64,000 nt of DNA from Tyzzerella sp. GTDB taxonomy: Bacteria > Bacillota > Clostridia > Lachnospirales > Anaerotignaceae. Every line of letters begins with the position of its first letter. Position 1 is the first letter of the stretch. Below, piece after piece: positions 42,776 through 51,781 of the stretch. The stretch is from positions 48,454 to 112,453 of the forward strand of contig DXZA01000081.1 of the NCBI GenBank assembly GCA_019415525.1. The letters are read 5' to 3'. The position numbers and the translations under genes are program-made. The notes under the pieces were generated by a model that saw only the letters and a list, made by a program, of their open reading frames with translations, was not told the origin of the DNA and made no database searches.

Positions 42776-42901
42776 TTATCTATTAATAAGTTCATAAAAA
42801 TAGCTATTATTTGAACTATTATCTGAACCAAAAATATTTCCACCATAAATTGCACTAAAACTTAATACAATGCTTAAACAAAATGCAGCTATTTTTTTCA
42901 T
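42776..42901 (-). CDS. Small secreted peptide, 41 residues with signal sequence
   Basis: A short frame starts with ATG at 42901 behind AAGGGGGAT. The peptide begins with Lys-Lys and a hydrophobic core of about 14 residues (IAAFCLSIVLSFSAIYG), a classical signal peptide. After this come about 20 polar residues rich in Asn, Ser and Tyr, ending in ELINR. A TATAAT box stands only a few bases upstream of the ribosome site, and a strong hairpin terminator follows, so it is a complete transcription unit. Cys8 lies inside the hydrophobic core without a clear lipobox. I do not recognise the family; a signalling peptide or small envelope protein is possible. Confidence 0.65.
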   Translation of the reverse strand: MKKIAAFCLSIVLSFSAIYGGNIFGSDNSSNNSYFYELINR

Positions 42902-43068
42902 ATATAATCCCCCTTAAATTATACAAATAAAATATATATATATTATTATTTATATTTACGAAAAAAAATTATATAAGTTTAAAGATTTTACTTATTATTC
43001 CATTATTAATATAATCATTGCATATTATATGTTTTAACAATATAATCTTAACAAAAGGAGATGATATA

Positions 43069-44211
43069 TTGGTTTCTATTATTAAATGCGATAAATATGA
43101 TTTTGAATTAATAAAAAAATATATAAGTGAATCATTTGATAACTTAGGCGGAATAGAAAAGTATATACAAAAAGGAGAAAAAGTACTTTTAAAAGTTAAT
43201 TTAGTAATGAAAAAGCCTCCTGAATCCGCAGCCACAAGTGACCCTATATTTACAGGTGCAATAGCATCTGTTTTATCTGAATATGGAGCAAAAGTTATAA
43301 TTGGTGATAGTCCTGGAGGACCTTTTTCTCCTATGCTTTTAAAATCTATATATAGTGTATGCGAAATGGATAAAGCTGCAAAACTTGGAAATGCAGAACT
43401 TAATTATAATACAGAACATACTGTATGCGAATTTCCTGACGGAAAAATACTTAAAAAAATTACTGTTGGAGAATATATAAAAGATTGTGACAAAATAATA
43501 TCAGTTTGTCGTCTTAAAACTCATTGTATGACTAAAATGACAGGTGCAGTAAAAAATATGTTTGGTACAATTCCAGGAACAACAAAGGCAGAATATCATT
43601 TCTTATGTCCTGATGTTGATAACTTTGCAAACTGTCTTATAGATATATGTTTAAATGCAAAACCTATACTTTCATTTATGGACGCAATAATAGGAATGGA
43701 AGGTGAAGGTCCAACAGCTGGAAAACCAAGAAAAATAGGAGCAATACTTGCTTCCGAAAATCCTTTTTATATAGATTTTATAGCATCTAAAATAATAAAT
43801 GCATCTATTGATGACATACCTATTTTAAAAAATTCAATAAAAAGAGGCCTTTGCCCTGAAAATATTGAAGATATAGAAACAATAGGTTGTGATTATAAAG
43901 ACCTTATAATAGAAGATTATGAAATACCAAAAACAAAAAGTATGCACTTTTTAGGAGGAAAACCACCTAAATTTTTAGAAGGTTTTGTAGATAGACACAT
44001 TCAGCCTAGACCTAATGTAGATTATAAAAAATGTATAGGTTGTGCTGATTGTGCAAGAAATTGTCCTGCAAAAACCATAGATATGAAAAATCATAAACCA
44101 GTTATAAATACATCAAAATGTATACGTTGTTATTGCTGTCAAGAATTATGCCCAAAAGAAGCTATTTCTGTATATAGACCTCATATATTAAGATTAATGT
44201 CAAAATTATAA
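43069..44211 (+). CDS. DUF362 protein with C-terminal 4Fe-4S ferredoxin domain
   Basis: The DUF362 domain covers about residues 1-300, with VLLKVNLVMKKPPESAATSDP near the start and CRLKTHCMTKMTGAVKNMFG in the middle. Two 4Fe-4S motifs close the protein: CIGCADCARNCP and CIRCYCCQELCP. The start is probably TTG at 43069 behind AAAAGGAGATGAT, giving 380 residues; the upstream ATG at 43018 lacks a ribosome site. Function is not settled for the family; a redox role with the neighbouring Por enzyme is an inference. It has its own terminator. Confidence 0.88.
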   Translation: MVSIIKCDKYDFELIKKYISESFDNLGGIEKYIQKGEKVLLKVNLVMKKPPESAATSDPIFTGAIASVLSEYGAKVIIGDSPGGPFSPMLLKSIYSVCEMDKAAKLGNAELNYNTEHTVCEFPDGKILKKITVGEYIKDCDKIISVCRLKTHCMTKMTGAVKNMFGTIPGTTKAEYHFLCPDVDNFANCLIDICLNAKPILSFMDAIIGMEGEGPTAGKPRKIGAILASENPFYIDFIASKIINASIDDIPILKNSIKRGLCPENIEDIETIGCDYKDLIIEDYEIPKTKSMHFLGGKPPKFLEGFVDRHIQPRPNVDYKKCIGCADCARNCPAKTIDMKNHKPVINTSKCIRCYCCQELCPKEAISVYRPHILRLMSKL

Positions 44212-44212
44212 T

Positions 44213-44246
44213 AAAAAAGAGAGAATTTATAAATTCTCTCTTTTTT
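44213..44246 (+). terminator. Terminator after the DUF362 gene
   Basis: AAAAAAGAGAGAATT pairs with AATTCTCTCTTTTTT around TATA. Confidence 0.9.
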
Positions 44247-44482
44247 ATTATAATTAATATATAACGTTATATTAACATTTTTTGGAGAAATAAATTACAT
44301 AACTATTGTATTAATAACATATAAAATTATTATCAACTTAAAAACTATACTAATTTTTTAAATATTATCATCAATATTTTTACAAAAACATATAAAAATA
44401 ATTTTATTTATTCCATTATGGTATATAATTTGCTAATATATACTGATAAAGAATATTATTTTTATACAAGGAGGTTATTTTA

Positions 44483-45055
44483 ATGGCTAATGCAGTAGAA
44501 ATAAGATGGCACGGCCGTGGTGGACAAGGTGCAAAAACAGCATCTCTTCTTTTAGCAGATGTTGCTTTTAATACAGGTAAATTTGTTCAGGGATTTCCAG
44601 AGTATGGTCCTGAAAGAATGGGTGCACCAATTACGGCATACAACAGAATAAGTGATGAAAAAATAAGGGTTCATTCTAATATTTATGAGCCAGATTTTGT
44701 TGTTGTTGTTGACGAAACACTTCTTGACTCTGTTGATGTAACAAAGGGTCTCAAAAAAGAAGGTGCAATAGTCATTAACACATCACAGCCTAAAGAAGAT
44801 ATAATTAAAAAACTTAATGGATATGAAGGAAAAGTATTTACTATTGATGCAAGAAAAGTTTCTATAGAAGCATTAGGAAAATATTTCCCTAACTCTCCTA
44901 TGCTTGCATCTATTGTAAAAGTAACAGGAATTATGGACGAAGAAACTTTCTTAAAAGAAATGGAAGGTTCATTTAAACATAAATTTGCTTCAAAACCAGA
45001 AGTTATTGAAGGAAATATGAAGGCTTTAAGATTAGCTTTACAGGAGGTGAAATAA
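44483..45055 (+). CDS. porC: 2-oxoacid:ferredoxin oxidoreductase, gamma subunit
   Basis: The gamma subunit of the four-subunit enzyme begins EIRWHGRGGQGAKTAS, the family's hallmark, and contains GFPEYGPERMGAPITAY. It holds part of the CoA-binding region. The length is 190 residues. It is first in a gamma-delta-alpha-beta operon, preceded by a 235-bp AT-rich gap with the palindrome ATATAACGTTATAT at 44259-44272. AGGAGG precedes the ATG. The 2-oxoacid is probably pyruvate, judged from the subunit order; branched-chain acids cannot be excluded. Confidence 0.93.
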   Translation: MANAVEIRWHGRGGQGAKTASLLLADVAFNTGKFVQGFPEYGPERMGAPITAYNRISDEKIRVHSNIYEPDFVVVVDETLLDSVDVTKGLKKEGAIVINTSQPKEDIIKKLNGYEGKVFTIDARKVSIEALGKYFPNSPMLASIVKVTGIMDEETFLKEMEGSFKHKFASKPEVIEGNMKALRLALQEVK

Positions 45056-45361
45056 ATGTCAAAATCATTTAAAGATATTAAAGAAACAAACACTTGGAAA
45101 GAATTAACTGAAGGCTGTAATATATATGAAGGTGCTACATCTAAGTACTTTAATACAGGTGAATGGAGAGTTGATACACCTATATTTATAGAAGAAAAAT
45201 GCAAACAATGTTTACTTTGTATTCCAGTATGTCCAGATAGCTCAATACCTGTAAAGGATATGAAAAGACTTGATTTTGACTATGACCATTGTAAAGGTTG
45301 CGGAATATGTGCAAAAGTCTGTCCTTTCGGAGCAATAGAAATGAAAAAGGGGGAAAACTAA
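45056..45361 (+). CDS. porD: 2-oxoacid:ferredoxin oxidoreductase, delta subunit
   Basis: This 101-residue ferredoxin-like subunit has two 4Fe-4S motifs, CKQCLLCIPVCP and CKGCGICAKVCP, at about residues 45-90. They carry electrons to external ferredoxin. The start codon directly follows the gamma subunit stop (TAAATG), so translation is coupled. The alpha subunit starts one base after its stop. Confidence 0.95.
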   Translation: MSKSFKDIKETNTWKELTEGCNIYEGATSKYFNTGEWRVDTPIFIEEKCKQCLLCIPVCPDSSIPVKDMKRLDFDYDHCKGCGICAKVCPFGAIEMKKGEN

Positions 45362-45362
45362 A

Positions 45363-46544
45363 ATGTCAATCAGAGAAAGATTATCAGGAAATGAGGCAGT
45401 TGCAGTAGCTATGAGACAAATTAATCCTGATGTTATGCCTGCCTTCCCTATTACACCATCAACAGAAATACCTCAATATTTTTCAGCTTTTGTTGCAAAC
45501 GGACAGGTTGATACAGCTTTTGTTCCTGTTGAAAGTGAACATAGTGCTATGAGTGCTGCTATTGGTGCAGAGGCTGCTGGTGCAAGAACACTTACAGCAA
45601 CATCATCTTGTGGTCTTGCTCTTATGTGGGAAGAACTTTATGTTGCAGCATCAGACAGACTTCCAATAGCACTTGCTCTTGTAAACAGAGCTTTATCTGG
45701 CCCTATAAATATTAACTGTGACCATTCAGACGCTATGGGTGCAAGAGATGCAGGCTGGATACAGATTTTTTCAGAAAGTAATCAAGAAGCATATGACAAC
45801 TTTGTTCAAGCTTATAGAATAGCTGAGCACAAAGATGTTAGACTTCCTATTATGATATGTCAAGATGGTTTCATTACAAGCCATGCTGTTGAAAATATAG
45901 AACTTATTGAAGACGAAAAAGTAAAAGCATTTGTTGGCGAATATTGCCCTGAAAACTACCTTCTTAATGATAATGGTACAATGGCAGTAGGACCTTATGC
46001 AATACCAGCATATTATATGGAAACAAAAAGAGCCCAACTTGAAGCATTAAAAAATGCAAAAAAAGTTACTCTGGAAGTTGCAGAAGAATTTGAAAAAATA
46101 TCTGGAAGAAAATATGGTCTTTTTGAAACATATAAAACAGAAGATGCTGATTATATAATGATTATTATGGGTTCAGCAGCAGGAACAGGAAAAGAAGCTG
46201 TTGACGAATTAAGAGCAGAAGGTAAAAAAGTAGGACTTCTTAAAATAAGACTTTTCAGACCATTCCCTTCTGAAGAAATTGCAAATGCAATAAAACATGT
46301 TAAATATATTGCTTGTATGGATAGAACAGAAAGTTTTAATGGCCATAGTGGTCCTATTGGTAATGATGTAAGAACAGCTTTATATAATATAAAAGCCGAC
46401 TGCGAAGTAATAAACTATGTATATGGTATCGGTGGACGTGATGTAACAGTAGAAAGCCTTAAATCAGTTTATGAAGCACTTATGGAAATTGAAAAAACAG
46501 GTGATGTTGGTGAAAGATACCGTTATTTATCATTAAGAGATTAA
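45363..46544 (+). CDS. porA: 2-oxoacid:ferredoxin oxidoreductase, alpha subunit
   Basis: The alpha subunit contains FPITPSTEIPQYFSAF near the start and ESEHSAMSAAIGAEAAGART, blocks that form part of the active site and the thiamine-domain interface. The C-terminal part contains GKKVGLLKIRLFRPFP and IACMDRTESFNGHSGP. It is 393 residues, the normal size. AAAGGGGGA precedes the ATG. The enzyme would convert pyruvate and CoA to acetyl-CoA, CO2 and reduced ferredoxin. Confidence 0.95.
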   Translation: MSIRERLSGNEAVAVAMRQINPDVMPAFPITPSTEIPQYFSAFVANGQVDTAFVPVESEHSAMSAAIGAEAAGARTLTATSSCGLALMWEELYVAASDRLPIALALVNRALSGPININCDHSDAMGARDAGWIQIFSESNQEAYDNFVQAYRIAEHKDVRLPIMICQDGFITSHAVENIELIEDEKVKAFVGEYCPENYLLNDNGTMAVGPYAIPAYYMETKRAQLEALKNAKKVTLEVAEEFEKISGRKYGLFETYKTEDADYIMIIMGSAAGTGKEAVDELRAEGKKVGLLKIRLFRPFPSEEIANAIKHVKYIACMDRTESFNGHSGPIGNDVRTALYNIKADCEVINYVYGIGGRDVTVESLKSVYEALMEIEKTGDVGERYRYLSLRD

Positions 46545-46557
46545 GGAGTGAAAAACA

Positions 46558-47490
46558 ATGGCATATAATTTTAAAGAATTAATGAACAAAGAAGAACGTT
46601 TAGCTCCTGGTCACAGAATGTGTGCAGGCTGCGGCGGTACAATAGCAGTAAGAAATGTACTTCGTGCACTTCATGACGAAGATAGAGCTGTTATAACAAA
46701 TGCAACAGGTTGTCTTGAAGTTTCAACATTTATGTATCCATATACAGCTTGGAAAGACTCTTATATACATAATGCATTTGAAAATGCAGGTGCAACTTGT
46801 TCTGGTGTTGAAGCAGCTTATAATGTGCTTAAAGCAAAAGGAAAAGTTAAAAATAACTTTAAATTTATAACATTTGGTGGTGACGGTGGTACATATGATA
46901 TAGGTTTCCAGTCCCTTTCTGGTGCTATGGAAAGAAACCATGATATGGTTTATGTATGTTATGATAATGGTGCATATATGAACACAGGTATACAGCGTTC
47001 ATCAGCTACACCTATGTATGCAGATACAACAACAACACCTGTTGGAAAAGAGTCAAACGGTAAAACACAAAATAGAAAAGACCTTTCTGCAATAATGGCA
47101 AATCATGATATTCCTTATGTTGGACAGACAACATTTGTACAGAATTTCAAAGACCTTCATATAAAAGCAGAGAAGGCTATATATACTAAAGGTGCAGCAT
47201 TCCTTAATATTATGGCACCATGTCCAAGGGGCTGGAGATACAACACAGAAGATATTATTGATATATGTAAACTTGCTGTTGAAACATGTTACTGGCCATT
47301 ATTTGAAGTTGAAAAAGGAAAATGGACACTTAACTACAAACCAAAAACAAAACTTCCTATTGAAGACTTCTTAAAACCACAGGGAAGATTTAAACATCTT
47401 TTCAAAAAAGGTAATGAACACCTTATTGAAGAATTTCAGGCTGAAGTTGATAGACGTTGGGAGCTTCTTCTTAAGGCTTGTGAAGAATAA
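46558..47490 (+). CDS. porB: 2-oxoacid:ferredoxin oxidoreductase, beta subunit
   Basis: The beta subunit binds thiamine diphosphate and one 4Fe-4S cluster. It has CAGCGGTIAVR near residue 22. The TPP motif is GGDGGTYDIGF followed by the Asn in YDNGAYMNTGIQ. The length is 310 residues. It starts 13 bp after porA, with AGGAG upstream, and is followed by a terminator. It closes the gamma-delta-alpha-beta operon. Confidence 0.95.
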   Translation: MAYNFKELMNKEERLAPGHRMCAGCGGTIAVRNVLRALHDEDRAVITNATGCLEVSTFMYPYTAWKDSYIHNAFENAGATCSGVEAAYNVLKAKGKVKNNFKFITFGGDGGTYDIGFQSLSGAMERNHDMVYVCYDNGAYMNTGIQRSSATPMYADTTTTPVGKESNGKTQNRKDLSAIMANHDIPYVGQTTFVQNFKDLHIKAEKAIYTKGAAFLNIMAPCPRGWRYNTEDIIDICKLAVETCYWPLFEVEKGKWTLNYKPKTKLPIEDFLKPQGRFKHLFKKGNEHLIEEFQAEVDRRWELLLKACEE

Positions 47491-47501
47491 TATAAATTGG
47501 T

Positions 47502-47530
47502 GGCGGTATTTATTACCGCCTTTATTTTTT
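47502..47530 (+). terminator. Terminator after porB
   Basis: GGCGGT pairs with ACCGCC around ATTTATT, followed by TTTATTTTTT. Confidence 0.88.
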
Positions 47531-47544
47531 AGGAGGTAATTAAC

Positions 47545-48033
47545 ATGTTTAGAGAAATGAGAAGAAAAAAACAGCAACTAGATATTAATAAATCTATTAA
47601 AATATTAGAAAAATGTAAAACAGGTATACTTGCTGTATTAGGTGACAATGGTTATCCTTATACAATACCATTAAACTATGTTTATAAAAATAATAAAATT
47701 TATTTGCATTCAGCAAAAGAAGGTCATAAAATCGATGCATTAAAAAATTATGATAAAGTATCATTCTGTGTAATAGAAAAAGATGATGTTGTTCCTAGTG
47801 AACTCACAACATATTTTAGAAGTGTTATTGTTTTTGGTAAAGCAAAAATACTTAAAAATGAAAATGATATATTATCAGCAGCAAAGATATTAGGACTTAA
47901 ATATATAGATGATATAGAATTTATAGAAAAAGAAATTGAAAAATTCAAAAGTTCTTTAAGTTGTATAGAGATAGAAATAGAACATATAACAGGTAAAGAA
48001 GCTATTGAACTTAAAAAAAATAAAGACTGTTAA
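47545..48033 (+). CDS. Pyridoxamine 5'-phosphate oxidase family flavoprotein
   Basis: This 162-residue split-barrel protein of the PNPOx-like superfamily contains LAVLGDNGYPYTIPLNYVY and KIYLHSAKEGHKIDAL, the FMN-binding pattern shared with NimA-like nitroimidazole reductases and 'pyridoxamine oxidase-related' proteins. The specific role is unknown. AGGAGG precedes the ATG. It follows porB by 54 bp with a terminator between, so it is probably a separate unit with limited read-through. Confidence 0.88.
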   Translation: MFREMRRKKQQLDINKSIKILEKCKTGILAVLGDNGYPYTIPLNYVYKNNKIYLHSAKEGHKIDALKNYDKVSFCVIEKDDVVPSELTTYFRSVIVFGKAKILKNENDILSAAKILGLKYIDDIEFIEKEIEKFKSSLSCIEIEIEHITGKEAIELKKNKDC

Positions 48034-48046
48034 AAAACAGTCTTTT
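48022..48046. terminator. Bidirectional terminator between the PNPOx-like gene and hom
   Basis: AAAGACTGT pairs with ACAGTCTTT around TAAAAA. It overlaps the stop of the plus gene and lies just beyond that of hom. Confidence 0.85.
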
Positions 48047-48052
48047 TATATT

Positions 48053-49333
48053 TTAATATACTCTTATAATACTTGAAACTTTATTTACAATAGACATTCC
48101 CTCAAGTATTGTTATAGAATCTTTGAGATTTTTTTCTTTAACAGAGTCTGTAATTATTACTATTTCAGCATTGCTGTTATTTCTTCTCTTTTTCTGCATC
48201 ATCTGATATATACTTACACCATTATTACCAAGAATACTTAAAACACTAGCAAGTGTTCCTGGTTTATCGAGAAGTTGCATTCTTATAAAATATTTTGAAT
48301 ATATATCATCCATTTTCTTTATAGGAAGCTGTTTATAGCATGTACAGCCTATTCTTCCACAACAACCAAAATTTATATTTCTTGCAACATCAAGAACATC
48401 ACCCATTATTGCACTTGCAGTTGGAAGTTCCCCTGCACCTTTACCATAAAACATTGTATCACCAACAGCATCACCTTTTACAAATACAGCATTAAAAGAG
48501 TCCTTTACTCCTGCAAGTGGATGTTCACTTGGAATAAGCATAGGGTGAACTCTAACTTCTATACCACCATCAGTATTTGCTGCAACTCCAAGAAGTTTTA
48601 TATCACAACCAAGTTCTTTAGCATATTTTATATCTTTTGCTGATATTTTAGAAATACCTTCTGTATATACATCATCAAAAGTAACTCTTGAATTAAAAGC
48701 AATAGAAGCCATTATTGCAACTTTTCTAGCAGCATCATAACCTTCAACATCAGCAGTTGGGTCTGCTTCTGCATATCCAAGTTCCTGTGCAAGTTTTAAT
48801 GCATCATCAAATTCCATTCCTTCATCTGTCATATTACTTAATATAAAGTTTGTAGTACCATTTACAATACCCATAACCTCTTCTATTTTATTTGCTGCAA
48901 GACACTGCTTTAAAGGTCTTATAATAGGAATTCCACCTGCAACAGCAGCTTCAAAAAGAATATCACATTTATTTTCTTTGGCAAGGTCAAGAAGTTCGCT
49001 ACCATGAGATGCAATAAGGTCTTTATTTGCAGTAACAACAGATTTTCCTTTCTTTAAAGCCTCAGAAATATATGTTTTTGCAGGTTCAATGCCACCCATA
49101 ACTTCAATAACAATTTTTATACTATCATCATTTATTATTTCAGACCAATTATCTGTAATAAGATTTTCATCTATTCCTTCTCTTTTTTTATTTTTATTTC
49201 TTACAAGAATTTTTGAAATATTGATTTTTGAACCTGTTTTATATGGAAACTCATCCTTTTGATTTTCTATTATCTTATAAGCACCTGTTCCAACAGTACC
49301 AATTCCAAGTATAGCAACATTTATATTATTCAT
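48053..49333 (-). CDS. hom: Homoserine dehydrogenase
   Basis: The enzyme reduces aspartate semialdehyde to homoserine with NAD(P)H, feeding threonine and methionine synthesis. It has the nucleotide-binding start ILGIGTVGTGAYKII, the catalytic region TNFILSNMTDEG and EADPTADVEGYDAARK. A C-terminal ACT domain (FIRMQLLDKPGTLASVL) suggests feedback control by an amino acid, typically threonine. The length is 426. It appears monocistronic. ThrC is encoded at 22-23 kb. Confidence 0.95.
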   Translation of the reverse strand: MNNINVAILGIGTVGTGAYKIIENQKDEFPYKTGSKINISKILVRNKNKKREGIDENLITDNWSEIINDDSIKIVIEVMGGIEPAKTYISEALKKGKSVVTANKDLIASHGSELLDLAKENKCDILFEAAVAGGIPIIRPLKQCLAANKIEEVMGIVNGTTNFILSNMTDEGMEFDDALKLAQELGYAEADPTADVEGYDAARKVAIMASIAFNSRVTFDDVYTEGISKISAKDIKYAKELGCDIKLLGVAANTDGGIEVRVHPMLIPSEHPLAGVKDSFNAVFVKGDAVGDTMFYGKGAGELPTASAIMGDVLDVARNINFGCCGRIGCTCYKQLPIKKMDDIYSKYFIRMQLLDKPGTLASVLSILGNNGVSIYQMMQKKRRNNSNAEIVIITDSVKEKNLKDSITILEGMSIVNKVSSIIRVY

Positions 49334-49453
49334 TTATAAGCACCAGCCTTTTTTATTCTTTTTCTCAAATACAAATGTATTTGTATCATAAACAGTATTA
49401 TAACATATATTTTTTAATCTTAGAATATTAAAAGCCAAAAAATGTTTACTAAT

Positions 49454-50266
49454 TTAAAAGTTCAAATTATATATTTTTACAGCATTTTCATAAAAAACCT
49501 TGTTATAATATTTTTCAGGTATTATTTTTTTAGTAAATTCAATACAACACCCCATATTTACAAGAGGAAAATCTGTACCGAACATTATTCTGTCATATGC
49601 ACCTGTATAGCTAATCCAAGTTTTAAGCATTGAAATATATCCTTCATATTCATCAAAAAAACTATTCATATCAGGCTTTCCAACTAATATTCCGGATATA
49701 TCAGCGTATAAATTCATATTTTTAGAAAGAACTGCTGCTGCATCATTAAGCCAAGGATTACCAAAATGACACATAACAAAATTTACATCTGGAAAAAGCG
49801 TACAAACATCATCTAATGTTAACGGATGACTATATTTTAAGTATGCATCACTTTTTGATGTTGAACCAGTATGTATTGCTACAGGCTTATTATATTTTTT
49901 TGCAAGTTCATAAAAAGGGAAATACCATTCATCATACACATATAAAGGTATATATCCTGCATAAATTTTTATACCTTTACAATTATCCCTTTTCAAATGT
50001 TTTTCTATTTGTTCTAAAAAATAATCTCTTTTATTTTTATCAAAACAAACTCCATCTACACCTATAAGATAATTTAAATAATGGGGATATATATGGTTTT
50101 CAAGTTTTATATCTCTATTTGCCATAACAACTCCACCTACAATACCATATTTTTCAAATATGTCTTTTATACCTTTTTCACTATATTCATGTTCTGATAC
50201 TTTTGCTAATTCATAAAAACTTTCTATATCTTTATTTAAGTGCATATGTGCATCTATAATTTTCAA
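49454..50266 (-). CDS. Amidohydrolase family protein
   Basis: The protein contains DAHMHLNKDIE near the N-terminus, AIHTGSTSKS and VMCHFGNPW in the middle, and FGTDFPLVNMGC near the C-terminus. This is the metal-binding pattern of amidohydrolase-2 (TIM-barrel) enzymes. I favour the TTG at 50266 as start, because GGAGATGAT stands seven bases before it; this gives 270 residues. An ATG at 50275 is too close to the site. The substrate is unknown. It follows the amino-acid permease gene across a palindromic terminator. Confidence 0.85.
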   Translation of the reverse strand: MKIIDAHMHLNKDIESFYELAKVSEHEYSEKGIKDIFEKYGIVGGVVMANRDIKLENHIYPHYLNYLIGVDGVCFDKNKRDYFLEQIEKHLKRDNCKGIKIYAGYIPLYVYDEWYFPFYELAKKYNKPVAIHTGSTSKSDAYLKYSHPLTLDDVCTLFPDVNFVMCHFGNPWLNDAAAVLSKNMNLYADISGILVGKPDMNSFFDEYEGYISMLKTWISYTGAYDRIMFGTDFPLVNMGCCIEFTKKIIPEKYYNKVFYENAVKIYNLNF

Positions 50267-50290
50267 AATAATCATCTCCAAAAATAAAAT

Positions 50291-50312
50291 AAGGTATGAT
50301 ATATCATACCTT
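50291..50312 (-). terminator. Terminator after the amino-acid permease
   Basis: AAGGTATGATA and its perfect complement TATCATACCTT form a 22-bp palindrome followed by T-rich sequence on the minus strand. Confidence 0.7.
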
Positions 50313-50349
50313 AAAAAATTATATTATTAAATTAATTTAAAATCTATAA

Positions 50350-51675
50350 TTAATTGTGTTTTAAATTCATAAATATAACAGAAATAATTATAACTGCAAA
50401 ACATATTCCTATATACACAATAGTCATAGGGTTTGCAAGCCCTCCAATTATAACCGCAAGAGAGCCTAAAATTGCAATAACAGGAACTATAATACCCCTT
50501 AAGAAACTTATATTTTCTTTTTCCTTAATATATAATCTTATTACAGAAATATAAAGAAGTATATATAATACATAGCTTGCAACAATAGGAATTTCTGAAA
50601 CATCTGAATTTGGCATCAAACCTTTAACCTGTACAATATAATTTATAATAACCCATAATACTGTCAATATAAATGATATTTTTGCTGAATTAATAGGCAT
50701 CTTATACTTTTCATTTATAATTGTATATTTTTTTGCATTAGGAAACATATTTCTAATACCAAGAGAATAAGGTAATCTAATAAATCCAAGTGTAAAACCG
50801 TTTAATGTTCCAAGAACTGATATTACAACAAATCCAACTATTATTTTAGCACCATAAATTCCAAATATTTCTTTCGCAGCAAGATTAACATGTGCATCTC
50901 CTTGTGCAATAATATTTTCAGCACCAACTATATTACTTATGCCTACAAAATAAAGTATATATGCAACTAATATAAATATAGGGCCAACTATAAGAGCTAT
51001 AGGCAAATTCTTTTCTGAATTTCTTATTTCATGAGCAACAGATGTAGAAACAACCCAACCATCATAAGAAAATGCAATAGGTGCTATTGCAGCAATCCAA
51101 CCTACCGATGAAACCTGTACATTTGTAGATTGAACTGATATTTCTGATGTATTTGCAAAAAATATACCTGTTATAGCTATTATAACAAGAGGTATTAGCT
51201 TTATTACTGTTGCTGCATTTTGAAAATATCCTCCTAGGTTTGCAGAAAATATATTTATTATATATATAATAATAATTGCTAAAGATGATATTAAAAGAAG
51301 ATTTATATTACTATTTTCTATACCAAAGAACATACAAATATATATAGCAGCAACCCAACCAATAACTGAAATTATAGCAGGATAATATATAAATATCTGA
51401 AACCAGCCAAAAGCACAAGCTGTTTTTTTATTTACAAACTCATCTGCATATGTTATAAGTCCTCCAGGATTATTGGTTTTTGATGCAAGTACTGCTATTG
51501 AAAGACTTCCAAATATTATACCAATAGCAGCAATTACAAATACAAGTATACCTTTTGATACACTGCCATTAGTATATACAAGTATATTATCACTTTTGAA
51601 AAATATTCCCGAACCAATAACAGTACCTATTATAAGTGCAACAGCAGTAAAAAGGCCATATTCTTTTTTCTGCAT
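50350..51675 (-). CDS. APC family amino-acid permease
   Basis: This 441-residue membrane protein has about twelve hydrophobic helices. The first contains IIGTVIGSGIFFKSDNIL, the substrate-binding GSGIF signature of LAT/SteT-like APC transporters. PIAFSYDGWVVSTSVAHEI matches the conserved helix 6 region. Such proteins take up or exchange neutral amino acids. The gene is monocistronic, with AGGAGG before the ATG. The substrate is not determined by sequence; serine/threonine exchange is one possibility. Confidence 0.92.
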   Translation of the reverse strand: MQKKEYGLFTAVALIIGTVIGSGIFFKSDNILVYTNGSVSKGILVFVIAAIGIIFGSLSIAVLASKTNNPGGLITYADEFVNKKTACAFGWFQIFIYYPAIISVIGWVAAIYICMFFGIENSNINLLLISSLAIIIIYIINIFSANLGGYFQNAATVIKLIPLVIIAITGIFFANTSEISVQSTNVQVSSVGWIAAIAPIAFSYDGWVVSTSVAHEIRNSEKNLPIALIVGPIFILVAYILYFVGISNIVGAENIIAQGDAHVNLAAKEIFGIYGAKIIVGFVVISVLGTLNGFTLGFIRLPYSLGIRNMFPNAKKYTIINEKYKMPINSAKISFILTVLWVIINYIVQVKGLMPNSDVSEIPIVASYVLYILLYISVIRLYIKEKENISFLRGIIVPVIAILGSLAVIIGGLANPMTIVYIGICFAVIIISVIFMNLKHN

Positions 51676-51781
51676 AAAATTCCTCCTTACTAAAAATATT
51701 GATACAGAAAATTATATCAAAAAATATACTGTGAATAAACATTTTGTAGTATTTATAGATAATAAGGAATATTATTGTAAC

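Noticed and set aside
44259..44272. Palindrome ATATAACGTTATAT upstream of por as a regulator site
   Set aside because: It is over 200 bp from the por start and consists mostly of A and T; chance is likely in this composition.
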